Part shown: in pieces, positions 1-6,398 of the stretch
Position numbering within the stretch: the first letter of the stretch is position 1
Layout: every line of letters starts with the position of its first letter
NCBI GenBank assembly: GCA_016195145.1
Contig: JACQAF010000314.1
Coordinates: forward strand, 1 to 11,747
From: Rhodospirillales bacterium
Lineage (GTDB): Bacteria; Pseudomonadota; Alphaproteobacteria; CACIAM-22H2
Direction of reading: 5' to 3'
DNA: 11,747 bases
Position numbers and translations under genes: made by a program
The notes under the pieces: model-generated
What the model saw: only the letters and a program-made list of their open reading frames with translations
What the model was told of the DNA's origin: nothing
Database searches by the model: none

Positions 1-735
1 CTCGCCGAGCAGCATGTTGCTCGCCGGGACGCGGACGTTCTCGAACGCGACCTCGCCGTGGCCGTGCGGCGCGTGGTCGTAGCCGAAGACGGTGAGCGGC
101 CGCACGATGCTGACGCCGGGGGCGTCCATCGGCACCAGGATCATCGATTGCTGGAGATGGCGCGGGCCGTTGGGATCGGTCTTGCCCATGACGATGGCGA
201 TCTTGCAGCGCGGGTCGGGCGCGCCGGTGATCCACCATTTGCGGCCGGTAATCACGTAATCGTCGCCGTCGCGCACGATACGGCAGCGCACGTTGGTTGC
301 GTCCGACGAGGCGATGTCGGGCTCGGTCATCGCGAAGCAGGAACGGATCTCGCCGGCCAGCAGCGGCTTCAGCCAGCGCTCCTTCTGCGCTTCGGTGCCG
401 TATTTGGCCAAGGCTTCCATGTTACCGGTGTCGGGAGCCGAGCAGTTGAAGATTTCGGGGGCGATCGGCGAACGGCCCATCACCTCGCACAGCGGCGCGT
501 AATCGTAATTGCTGAGCCCCGCGCCGCCCTCGTGGCCGGGCAAGAACAGGTTCCACAGGCCCTCGGCTCGCGCCTTGGCTTTTAGCTCGTTCATGATCGG
601 GGGAATGCGCCAGCGCGTCGGCTGCGCCGCGAGCTGCTGGTAATAGACGTGCTCGTTGGGGTAGACATGTGCATCCATGAACGCGGTCAGTTTTTCGCGT
701 AGCTGGTTCGATCGCTCGGAAAATTCGAATGCCAT
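1..735 (-). CDS. Acyl-CoA dehydrogenase, ACAD10/11-like (partial, N-terminal 245 residues)
   Basis: Flavoenzyme predicted to introduce an alpha,beta double bond into an acyl-CoA, passing electrons to electron-transfer flavoprotein. The frame runs off the left edge, so only residues 1-245 of a usual 390-410 are present: the N-terminal helical domain and most of the middle beta domain. Seen: GLWNLFLP near residue 68, a segment APDTGNMEALAKYGT, the FAD/substrate signature CFAMTEPDIASSDATN near 137-152, then GRKWWITGA and, near the edge, FGYDHAPHGHGEV. This run of motifs is what I know from the ACAD10/ACAD11-type long-chain dehydrogenases, more than from short-chain enzymes; substrate chain length is not visible. 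The ATG at 735 has a purine-rich GGGAAG stretch just upstream. The gene is divergent from the amidase gene, with about 100 bases between start codons. Confidence 0.93.
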   Translation of the reverse strand, partial: MAFEFSERSNQLREKLTAFMDAHVYPNEHVYYQQLAAQPTRWRIPPIMNELKAKARAEGLWNLFLPGHEGGAGLSNYDYAPLCEVMGRSPIAPEIFNCSAPDTGNMEALAKYGTEAQKERWLKPLLAGEIRSCFAMTEPDIASSDATNVRCRIVRDGDDYVITGRKWWITGAPDPRCKIAIVMGKTDPNGPRHLQQSMILVPMDAPGVSIVRPLTVFGYDHAPHGHGEVAFENVRVPASNMLLGE

Positions 736-834
736 GGCTTCCCATCCGCGGTTGGACGCTTCCGATCTGGTCTTCCAGTATAACGCCGGCGCGGCGGGCA
801 CAAGCCCGACCGAGCATTGCGTAGGCCGGCGCGC
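736..834. promoter_or_regulatory. Divergent intergenic region between the dehydrogenase and amidase genes
   Basis: This 99-base gap must hold promoters for both genes. On the minus strand the bases 783-778 read TATACT, a good -10 element, giving a leader of about 37 bases for the dehydrogenase. A TTGTGC lies upstream but with only 15 bases of spacing. On the plus strand the overlapping TATAAC at 779-784 has a TTGGAC at 752-757, spaced 21 bases, which is too long. Only the minus-strand -10 is moderately convincing. Confidence 0.3.
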
Positions 835-2178
835 ATGAAGACGTTGCGCGAGCTGGAAGCCGATCTCGTCGCGGGGCGCTGCACCAGCCGCGATCTTGTT
901 ACGCAAGCGCTCGGGCGGATCGCCGATCCGGCCGGCGAGGGCATGCGCGCCGTCACCGTCGTCTATACCGACGCGGCGCTGGCGGCGGCCGGGGCGAGCG
1001 ACCGGCTGCGCGCGCACGGCGTCGTGCCGTCGCCGCTCGCCGGTATTCCGGTTTCGATCAAGGATCTGTTCGACGTGGCGGGCGAGACGACGCGGGCCGG
1101 CTCGACGGCGCTGGTCGGCGCGCCGGCGGCGGCGGCCGATGCGCCGGTGGTCGCCCGGTTGCGCGCCGCCGGGGCGGTGATCGTCGGCAAGACCAACATG
1201 ACCGAGTTCGCTTATTCCGGCCTCGGCCTCAATCCCCATTACGGCACGCCGGCCAATCCCTGGGATCGCACGGCGCGGCGCATTCCCGGCGGTTCGTCGT
1301 CGGGGGCGGCGGTCTCGGTGACCGACGGCATGGCCGCCGCCGCCATCGGCACCGATACGGGCGGGTCGGCGCGCATTCCGGCCGCGCTGTGCGGGTTGAC
1401 CGGGTTCAAGCCGACGGCGCGGCGCGTGCCGCGCGCGGGCGTGCTGCCGCTCTCGACCTCGCTCGATTCGGTCGGGCCGCTGGCGCCGAGCGTCGCCTGC
1501 TGCGCGCTGGTCGATGCGATTCTCGCCGGCGAGCCGCCGGTCGTGCCGGCGCCGCCGCCGCTCGCCGCGCTGAGCTTTGCGATCCCGCGGAACTATGCGC
1601 TTGACGACATGGACGCAACCGTCGCCGCCGCGTTCGAGTCGGCGTTGCGCCGGCTGGCGGCCGGCGGGGCGCGCCTCGCCGAAATCGCCGTTCCGGCGTT
1701 CGAGCGCATGCCCGAAACCCTGGTCAAGGGCGGGCTGGCGGCGGGCGAGGCGTTCGCCTGGCATCGCGACCTGATCGCGCGCAAGGGAACGCATTACGAT
1801 CCGCGCGTGCTGTCGCGCATCCTGCGCGGGCAGGAGCAATCGGCGGCCGAGTATATCGACCTGCTGGCGTTGCGCCGGGCGCTGATCATGGAAGCCGAAG
1901 GCCAGCTCGCGCCCTATCACGCGATCCTAATGCCGACGACGCCAATTATCGCCCCGCCTATCGCCGATCTCGCCGACGAGGCGGCCTATACCCAGGCCAA
2001 TTTTCTCGTCCTGCGCAACCCGACGCTGGCCAATTATTTCGACCGCTGCGCCCTGTCGCTGTCGTGCCATGCGCCGGGCGCGGCCCCGGCCGGCTTGATG
2101 CTGGTCGGGCCGCACGGCGCCGACCGGGCGCTGCTCGCCGCCGGCCTCGCGGTCGAGCAATGCCTGAAATCCGCCTGA
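835..2178 (+). CDS. Amidase-signature family hydrolase
   Basis: Hydrolase of the amidase-signature family, which cleaves carboxamides or related C-N bonds through a Ser-cisSer-Lys triad. With the ATG at 835 the product has 447 residues. The triad is visible: Lys76 in PVSIKDLFDV, the cis-Ser154 in GGSSSGAAVS, and the nucleophile Ser178 in TDTGGSARIPAALCG. The spacing of 24 between the two serines matches the family. A TTG at 817 in frame would add six residues but has no better ribosome site; the ATG is preferred, with a weak AGG about nine bases upstream. No gatB or gatC is next to it and the length is below that of GatA, so a tRNA amidotransferase role is unlikely. The natural substrate cannot be told from sequence. 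It is divergent from the acyl-CoA dehydrogenase and may share its regulation. Confidence 0.93.
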   Translation: MKTLRELEADLVAGRCTSRDLVTQALGRIADPAGEGMRAVTVVYTDAALAAAGASDRLRAHGVVPSPLAGIPVSIKDLFDVAGETTRAGSTALVGAPAAAADAPVVARLRAAGAVIVGKTNMTEFAYSGLGLNPHYGTPANPWDRTARRIPGGSSSGAAVSVTDGMAAAAIGTDTGGSARIPAALCGLTGFKPTARRVPRAGVLPLSTSLDSVGPLAPSVACCALVDAILAGEPPVVPAPPPLAALSFAIPRNYALDDMDATVAAAFESALRRLAAGGARLAEIAVPAFERMPETLVKGGLAAGEAFAWHRDLIARKGTHYDPRVLSRILRGQEQSAAEYIDLLALRRALIMEAEGQLAPYHAILMPTTPIIAPPIADLADEAAYTQANFLVLRNPTLANYFDRCALSLSCHAPGAAPAGLMLVGPHGADRALLAAGLAVEQCLKSA

Positions 2179-2268
2179 TTGCGGGCTTTTCCCGGCTGGA
2201 ATAGCCGCCCTGCGCCGCGCGTTATCGCCGGTGAACCGGAACCTGATGCCGGCGAAAGGGGAAAACAT

Positions 2269-2760
2269 ATGCGGATCCATCTTATTGCTATCACGGCGGC
2301 GGCGGCTCTGTTCGTCGCCGGTTGCGCCAGTAACGCCGGCCCGGGCGATATCGGGGCCAACAAGACGACGATTGGCGGCCTTCTCGGCGGCGCCGGCGGC
2401 GCGGTCGCCGGAGCCCAGTTCGGCAAGGGCCGCGGCCAGCTCGCCAGCGTGGCCGCCGGTACGCTGATCGGCGCATTGATCGGTTCGGAGGCCGGCAAAT
2501 CGCTCGACCGCGCCGACCAGCTTTACGCCCAGCGCGCCGAAGGCCACGCCCGCGCGGCGCCGATCGGCGAATCGATCGCCTGGTCGAATCCCGATACCGG
2601 CCATCGCGGCTACGTCACGCCGGTGCGCGAGGGACGCAACCAGTCGACCGGCGAATATTGCCGCGAGTTCCAGCAGACGGTTCAGGTCGGCGGCCAGACC
2701 GAGCGCGCCTACGGCACCGCCTGCCGGCAGCCCGACGGAAGCTGGCGGGTCGTGCAATAG
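2269..2760 (+). CDS. Glycine-zipper outer-membrane lipoprotein (17 kDa surface antigen-like)
   Basis: Predicted lipoprotein of 163 residues. The signal peptide ends in the lipobox VAGC with Cys19 as the lipidated residue, followed by ASNAGPGD, with no Asp at +2, so outer-membrane sorting is expected. Residues about 31-73 form a glycine zipper: a GG-rich segment, IGGLLGGAGGAVAGAQFG, then AAGTLIGALIGSEAGKSLD, typical of the Rickettsia 17-kDa antigen/2TM glycine-zipper family. The C-terminal part, with YCREFQQTVQVGG and ACRQPDGSWRVV, matches the small C-terminal domain seen in that family. The start is chosen at the ATG at 2269, not further upstream, because it directly precedes the signal peptide and has AAAGGGGAA 6-14 bases upstream. 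It follows the amidase gene by 90 bases and ends before a hairpin. Its exact envelope role is unknown. Confidence 0.9.
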   Translation: MRIHLIAITAAAALFVAGCASNAGPGDIGANKTTIGGLLGGAGGAVAGAQFGKGRGQLASVAAGTLIGALIGSEAGKSLDRADQLYAQRAEGHARAAPIGESIAWSNPDTGHRGYVTPVREGRNQSTGEYCREFQQTVQVGGQTERAYGTACRQPDGSWRVVQ

Positions 2761-2777
2761 GGCGTCGCCAGGACGCC
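2761..2777 (+). repeat. Small hairpin directly after the lipoprotein stop codon
   Basis: GGCGTC (2761-2766) pairs perfectly with GACGCC (2772-2777) around a five-base loop. No T run follows, so it is not an intrinsic terminator by itself; it could protect the 3' end of the mRNA. Confidence 0.3.
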
Positions 2778-2814
2778 GACCGCCACACAGAAAATCGCCA
2801 AGGATTCCAGCGAG

Positions 2815-2858
2815 GATAGCGGCCGTCCCCGGCCGCTATCTGACCGCGCTTGCTTTTT
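2815..2858 (+). terminator. Candidate terminator hairpin downstream of the lipoprotein gene
   Basis: GATAGCGGCC (2815-2824) and GGCCGCTATC (2831-2840) form a perfect 10-bp stem with a six-base loop. The only T run, five T at 2854-2858, lies 13 bases beyond the stem, so this is an atypical intrinsic terminator. It sits between two plus-strand genes and would separate the lipoprotein transcript from the sulfite dehydrogenase operon. It could instead act in the leader of the downstream operon. Confidence 0.45.
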
Positions 2859-2927
2859 GCCGCAAAAATGGCAATCTACATTCAATAAAGCTAATTCAAT
2901 AAGTCGTTCAAACAGGGGAGTAAATTC
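2841..2927 (+). promoter_or_regulatory. AT-rich upstream region of the sulfite dehydrogenase operon, with dyad and direct repeats
   Basis: This stretch is much richer in A and T than its surroundings. It contains a dyad TTGCC-N8-GGCAA (2857-2874) and a direct repeat ATTCAATAA at 2880-2888 and 2894-2902, starts 14 bases apart. I could not place a convincing -35/-10 pair. AGGGGAG at 2914-2920 is a strong ribosome binding site seven bases before the ATG at 2928. The dyad or repeats could be an activator site, but no regulator gene is adjacent. Confidence 0.4.
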
Positions 2928-4283
2928 ATGAGTTCCAAGCGCGAACGCGGGCTGATCGAGCTTTATAACGACGATCCGGAGCGCGCCGATGCGCTGGTCT
3001 TCGGACGGCGTGCGGATAAGGGCGCAGACGGCGTCGGCCGGCGCGGATTCCTCAAGGGCGCGGGCCTGGCGACGATGGGCGCTGCGGTCGGCGCATCGAT
3101 CCCGTTCGCGCAGAACATGCCGTCCGGCCTGTTCCCGGCGGCGATGGCCCAGACCCCGGCGGCGGGCGCTGCGGCCGGCCCCAAAGTCCTCAAGATGGAC
3201 GGCAAGGCCGATCTCATCCTGTTGCAGGAAAAACCGCTCAACGCCGAAACGCCCGATCACCTGCTCGACGATGCGGTCACCCCGGTCGAGAAATTTTTCA
3301 TCCGCAATAACGGCCTCGTCCCCGAGATGCCGGCGGACATCAACACCTGGAAGCTGACCGTCGATGGCGAGGTGGACAAGCCGCTGTCGCTGACCCTGGG
3401 CGAGCTTCTCAACCGCTTCACGCTCAAGACCTATCGGATGCAGGTCGAATGCGGCGGCAACGGGCGGTCGTTCTTCGCGCCCGAGACGCGCGGCAACCAG
3501 TGGGGCAACGGGGCCATCGGCTGCGCCGAGTGGACCGGCGTGCCGCTGCGCGACGTGCTGCAGGCGGCCGGCCTCAAATCGAGCGCGGTCTATACCGGCC
3601 ATTACGGCGCCGATCCGCATCTGTCGGGCGACCCCAACCGGCCGACCATCTCGCGCGGCGTGCCGATCGCCAAGGCGATGGAGGAACACACCCTCATCGC
3701 GGTGCGCATGAACGGCAAGCCGATCCCGGTGATGCACGGCGCGCCGCTGCGCGTCGTCTGCCCCGGCTGGCCGGGCTCGACCTCGCAGAAATGGCTGACC
3801 CGCATCTGGATCCGCGACAAGGAGCATGACGGCCCCGGCATGGGCGGCGCGTCCTATCGCGTCACCAAGGTGCCGATGGTCCCCGGCGGCAAGACGCCGG
3901 ATTCGAACATGAAGGTTCTCGAATCGATGCCGGTGCGCGCGCTGCTCACCAACATCGCCAACGGCACCGAGCTGCCGGCCGGCACGCGCGAGATCGCGGT
4001 GCGCGGCCACGCCTGGGCCGGCGAGAAGACGGTGCGCGCCGTGCACGTCTCGGTCGATTACGGCGTCAGCTGGAACAAGATGACGGTCCAGAACCCGCAC
4101 AACAAATACGCCTGGCAGCGCTGGCAGGGGAAGGTCGCGGTGCCGAGCGAGGGCTATTACGAAATCTGGACCCGCGCCACCGATTCCGACGGCAAGATGC
4201 AACCCCACGTCGCCGGCAACTGGAACCCGCAAGGCTATGGCGGCAACCCGTTCCAGCGCGTCGCCGTGCTGGTCAAGGCATAG
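2928..4283 (+). CDS. sorA: Periplasmic molybdenum sulfite dehydrogenase, catalytic subunit (SorA/SorT/SoxC-like)
   Basis: Sulfite oxidase-family molybdoenzyme predicted to oxidise sulfite to sulfate in the periplasm and to pass electrons to the cytochrome encoded next. The protein has 451 residues. A twin-arginine signal is visible at GRRGFLKGAG (Arg38-Arg39), followed by a hydrophobic stretch and a likely cleavage AMA|Q after residue 74. The long basic n-region before the twin arginines is, to my knowledge, usual in alphaproteobacterial members. FFIRNNG holds Arg126, matching the conserved active-site arginine of vertebrate sulfite oxidase. Cys175 in MQVECGGNGRSF is the molybdenum ligand. 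The C-terminal part from about 330 is the Ig-like dimerisation domain, with HVSVDYGVSWNK and MQPHVAGNWNPQGYGGNP. The partner cytochrome immediately downstream supports a SorAB-type heterodimer rather than SoxCD; the symbol is by family resemblance and a related sulfur or sulfoxide substrate cannot be excluded. Confidence 0.9.
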   Translation: MSSKRERGLIELYNDDPERADALVFGRRADKGADGVGRRGFLKGAGLATMGAAVGASIPFAQNMPSGLFPAAMAQTPAAGAAAGPKVLKMDGKADLILLQEKPLNAETPDHLLDDAVTPVEKFFIRNNGLVPEMPADINTWKLTVDGEVDKPLSLTLGELLNRFTLKTYRMQVECGGNGRSFFAPETRGNQWGNGAIGCAEWTGVPLRDVLQAAGLKSSAVYTGHYGADPHLSGDPNRPTISRGVPIAKAMEEHTLIAVRMNGKPIPVMHGAPLRVVCPGWPGSTSQKWLTRIWIRDKEHDGPGMGGASYRVTKVPMVPGGKTPDSNMKVLESMPVRALLTNIANGTELPAGTREIAVRGHAWAGEKTVRAVHVSVDYGVSWNKMTVQNPHNKYAWQRWQGKVAVPSEGYYEIWTRATDSDGKMQPHVAGNWNPQGYGGNPFQRVAVLVKA

Positions 4284-4304
4284 CCGCGGGCAAGGCGCGC
4301 GCGA

Positions 4305-4646
4305 ATGGCGTTTGTACGCGCGGGCCTGATCCTGGCGGCGGCGCTGGCGGCGGGGTGGTGGTTCGCCGCCACCCCGGCCACGGCGACCGAGGATGAGCCC
4401 GAGAACCTGCCCGAGGGGCCGGGCCGCGAGGAAACCTTCTATAGCTGCACGGCCTGCCACGGCATGGCCATCGTCACCCAGCAGGGGATGAGCCGCGCCC
4501 GCTGGGACGACACGATCGATTACATGATGGCCCGCCACGGCATGCCCGAATTGGACCCCGCGGACCGCAAGTTGGTCGTCGAATACCTGTCGGTCCATTT
4601 CCCGTCGCGCCAGCGCGGGGCGACCAACCCGTTCCTCAAGCGCTAA
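4305..4646 (+). CDS. sorB: Monohaem c-type cytochrome, sulfite dehydrogenase electron acceptor subunit (SorB-like)
   Basis: Small exported cytochrome c of 113 residues that should take electrons from the molybdenum subunit and hand them to a periplasmic cytochrome or oxidase. An N-terminal hydrophobic signal peptide ends around ATA|T, residue 28. The single haem site is YSCTACHG, with Cys48, Cys51 and His52; Met80 in ARHGMPEL is the likely sixth ligand, though Met74 or Met75 are possible. The gene begins 21 bases after the catalytic subunit gene and has only a weak AAGG upstream, so translation is probably helped by coupling. Its stop lies nine bases from the stop of the convergent membrane-protein remnant, and no terminator fits between them. 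Assignment to the sulfite dehydrogenase is by operon context. Confidence 0.88.
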   Translation: MAFVRAGLILAAALAAGWWFAATPATATEDEPENLPEGPGREETFYSCTACHGMAIVTQQGMSRARWDDTIDYMMARHGMPELDPADRKLVVEYLSVHFPSRQRGATNPFLKR

Positions 4647-4655
4647 GGCCGCGCC

Positions 4656-4967
4656 CTAGCCGATCTTGAAGCGGTTGCGGATCGCCAGCAGGAACAGGAA
4701 CAGCAGCACGGCGCCGGTGACCGATTGCGCGATCGACCAGTATTCGATCGCCTGCGATATCGGGATTTCGCCGGGCCGGAACTCGAACAGCCGTAGCAGC
4801 ACGTCCCGCCGCGCCGGGTTGAGGCCGCTGGCGAAGGGCAGCACATTGCCCAGCGTGAACGACAGCAGATCGCGGTCCCAGAACGGCAGGGACGGATAGT
4901 ACCCAGCCGGAAAAATCAGCCAGTAGAGGGCATGAAAGCCCCAGGCTTCGGCGTATGGTATCCGCCA
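4656..4967 (-). pseudogene. C-terminal remnant of a polytopic membrane protein gene, 5' end lost
   Basis: An open frame on the minus strand reads about 103 codons to the stop at 4658-4656. It is bounded upstream by an in-frame TAG at 4970-4968 and has no ATG, GTG or TTG before a GTG at 4844. The reading is protein-like: AEAWGFHALYWLIFPAGYYP, then LPFWDRDLLSFTLGNVLPFA, and a final transmembrane helix VTGAVLLFLFLLAIRNRFKIG. The ending, a hydrophobic helix closed by RNRF and a small basic tail, is what I expect at the C-terminus of a membrane protein, so this is the tail of a longer gene. The G+C-rich coding stops at the point where AT-rich DNA begins, so the 5' part was probably removed or displaced by insertion. 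Start at GTG 4844 would leave a 62-residue peptide that could still be made, but I see no ribosome site. The family is not identified. Confidence 0.6.
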
Positions 4968-5960
4968 CTATTCTCTTATTATGAGGATATCCGTAAGCAC
5001 ATGGCGATCATTTTGGCGCTGAATGCTTATTTTCTAGCTTCAATTTTGTAAAATACGCCAAAATTATTGTATCCATCGATTTCCATTTTTGAGAATCGCG
5101 GGAAATTATATCCAAATGGCTGTATGTCCACTGAGCTGTAATTTCTAAACATAGTCCGCAAATCTTTTTCTGAATACCATTCCATCCACGGGACGCCGAA
5201 GCACTCTAAAACCATAGAGCCAAAGAATTTCGATTTTTTTCTAGACAATAATTTATAGATGCACCGCTCCTGGCGCAGGATTTTATCCGCGAGCCCCTGT
5301 GTCAAACGAAGGACTTTAGCCGCCCCTACCTTTGGGGAGCCTCGACGGTAGAGAAATATCCTCGCATGCCCTCCAGACTTTAAAACCCGAAATACTTCAT
5401 CAATGGCTTTCTGAGGGGCGGGTGTATGGTGAATCACACCCATAGAATAGATAAAATCAAATTCACAATCAGAGTATTGAAGGTTGAGAGCATCTCCCCA
5501 GGCAAATCTTGGAGTGACCCTAAGGTTTAGATGCTGCTTCGCATCGTCCACGAAAGTGACGGCGCGCCGGATGCTCTCCTTCGAATAGTCGACGGCGTGG
5601 TACTCATCGTCTTTATTCAGAGTCGAACAAATTAAAAATGCATCGGCCCCCTGACCGCAGCCGATTTCAAGGTATTTTCCGCGATTTGAGGGGATAGTTC
5701 GCAAGTCTCGGGGCAACCAAGGCTCCAGCCGGTATCGCTGCTCGATAATCTGGGAAAATTCGCCATCGGCCCCGCAGGGGTTGCTGCTCCAAAAATCGAC
5801 CTGGCTCATTTTTTCTCACGAAACCTTTTCAACGGGATTGCACTGGGCATGCCAACCGTAGCAGAGCGATGCCTTTTTTACATGGCCTGCAATTTCCGGT
5901 TAGGCTTATCTCGGGTTTTTTGTTCAAGATTTTTTTCGAGATCCGCCCTGTAATTTACTA
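4968..5960. other. AT-rich, probably horizontally acquired segment carrying a methyltransferase gene
   Basis: Between about 4968 and 5960 base composition and codon use shift visibly from G/C-ending codons to mixed A/T-ending ones, with T and A runs that are rare elsewhere in the window. The left edge coincides with the truncated membrane-protein frame. No transposase, integrase, tRNA or clear flanking repeat is visible. Limits are judged by eye. Confidence 0.5.
5027..5809 (-). CDS. Class I SAM-dependent methyltransferase of the Methyltransf_11 type
   Basis: Predicted S-adenosylmethionine-dependent methyltransferase of 260 residues. The Rossmann core is clear: motif I KYLEIGCGQGADAF (45-58), the acidic ribose-binding residue Asp74 in HAVDYSKESI, GDALNLQY (105-112), FDFIYSMGVIHHTP (117-130) and the post-motif DEVFRVLKSGGHARIFLYRR (137-156). 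The N-terminal FWSSNPCG resembles the NPCG opening of methyltransferases found in cell-surface glycan and secondary-metabolite clusters, which suggests a small-molecule or sugar substrate; this is an analogy only. A C-terminal extension of about 100 residues, rich in Lys, Phe and Tyr, follows the core. Codon use is much more AT-rich than all neighbours, a sign of transfer. The ATG at 5809 has only a weak GAG upstream. It stands alone: no glycosyltransferase or biosynthesis gene is adjacent. Confidence 0.88.
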   Translation of the reverse strand: MSQVDFWSSNPCGADGEFSQIIEQRYRLEPWLPRDLRTIPSNRGKYLEIGCGQGADAFLICSTLNKDDEYHAVDYSKESIRRAVTFVDDAKQHLNLRVTPRFAWGDALNLQYSDCEFDFIYSMGVIHHTPAPQKAIDEVFRVLKSGGHARIFLYRRGSPKVGAAKVLRLTQGLADKILRQERCIYKLLSRKKSKFFGSMVLECFGVPWMEWYSEKDLRTMFRNYSSVDIQPFGYNFPRFSKMEIDGYNNFGVFYKIEARK

Positions 5961-6020
5961 TGGAACTTACGCCTGCGGGCCAATTTCCTGTTCGCCAAGC
6001 CGCCAGCGGTCCCGGCCGCG
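5810..6020. other. Intergenic region spanning the right edge of the AT-rich segment
   Basis: About 210 bases without a convincing gene. It must contain the promoter of the methyltransferase (reading leftwards), but I found no clear -35/-10 pair. A plus-strand frame from 5869 crosses the composition boundary and the terminator and is not believable. Two similar words, CAATTTCCGGTTAGGC near 5889 and CAATTTCCTGTTCGCC near 5981, are imperfect repeats of unknown meaning. The composition returns to G+C-rich at about 5960-5990. Confidence 0.4.
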
Positions 6021-6051
6021 AAAAAAGGGGCCGGACGGGATGTCCGGCCCC
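6021..6051 (-). terminator. Intrinsic terminator of the small membrane protein gene
   Basis: GGGGCCGGAC (6027-6036) pairs perfectly with GTCCGGCCCC (6042-6051) around a five-base loop. Read on the minus strand the stem is followed directly by six T (complement of the A run at 6021-6026), the classic Rho-independent layout. It lies 50 bases downstream of the stop of the 32-residue gene. In the plus direction no T run follows. Confidence 0.85.
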
Positions 6052-6101
6052 CCGAGTTTCCGGAGAGAGTAGGCCCGCCGGGCGCTATCCGCCCGTCCGG
6101 G

Positions 6102-6200
6102 TTAGAAGCGTCCCCACAACCAGACCTCGCCCGGCAGCGACAACGCCATCGCCAGCAGGACGAGCGGCAGGGCGACAAGCAACGCCTTGAGACTGGTCAT
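6102..6200 (-). CDS. 32-residue single-span membrane microprotein
   Basis: A short gene of 32 codons plus TAA. The product begins MTSLKALLVALPLVLLAMAL and continues SLPGEVWLWGRF: a short polar start with one Lys, one hydrophobic helix at about residues 5-22, then an acidic Glu, two Trp and a basic Arg near the end. This fits a small inner-membrane protein. Support beyond the frame: GAGGGGAC eight bases before the ATG is one of the best ribosome sites in the window, and a perfect intrinsic terminator follows the stop by 50 bases. The codons are G/C-ending like the host genes. A GTGA-N6-TCAC site lies about 80 bases upstream of the start. I do not recognise a family; small partners of respiratory oxidases or transporters have this look, but nothing in the sequence names a partner. 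Confidence 0.65.
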   Translation of the reverse strand: MTSLKALLVALPLVLLAMALSLPGEVWLWGRF

Positions 6201-6277
6201 CGTTTCGTCCCCTCGGGGCCCGATGACGGCCGATCCCTGGCGCGCGCCGATCATGCCCCGCCGGGGCCGGTGCGCGC

Positions 6278-6293
6278 CGTGACCGCCGTCACA
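6278..6293 (-). promoter_or_regulatory. CRP-like binding site upstream of the small membrane protein gene
   Basis: The bases read GTGA (6279-6282), six bases, TCAC (6289-6292), then A, so nine of ten positions of the E. coli CRP palindrome TGTGA-N6-TCACA are present. The centre is about 85 bases upstream of the ATG at 6200, a place suited to an activator site at a promoter reading leftwards. The neighbouring Crp/Fnr gene has the matching recognition helix. I found no clear -35/-10 pair downstream of it. Confidence 0.5.
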
Positions 6294-6398
6294 GTCATGG
6301 CCGTTACAATCATGCTGGCCATGTATGCGCGGCGATGGCGGCTTTTCAATGCGCCGAACGGGGCATTGCCGGGACGTTTTTGCGGCGGTTTTGGGGCG

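Noticed and set aside
817..834. A TTG start six codons upstream for the amidase
   Set aside because: No better ribosome site than the ATG at 835, and the extra residues are not part of the family fold.
1927..2757. Antisense frames across the amidase end and the lipoprotein
   Set aside because: Shadow of coding on the plus strand; the lipobox and glycine zipper establish the plus-strand reading.
2928..3050. Unusually long N-terminal stretch before the twin-arginine motif of the sulfite dehydrogenase
   Set aside because: From memory this 35-40 residue basic n-region is common to alphaproteobacterial members of the family, so it is not a finding.
2709..4598. A 629-codon open frame antisense to the sulfite dehydrogenase genes
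   Set aside because: It is the shadow of G/C-rich third positions: its product is a low-complexity Arg/Ala/His/Asp-rich chain without motifs, while the plus strand encodes recognisable SorA and SorB.
4636..4968. A 110-codon minus-strand frame starting at GTG 4968
   Set aside because: It reads the membrane-protein remnant in the wrong frame; the alternative frame gives transmembrane helices and a natural ending.
5869..6072. A 67-codon plus-strand frame at the right edge of the AT-rich segment
   Set aside because: It crosses the composition boundary and the terminator stem, has no ribosome site and no protein-like pattern.
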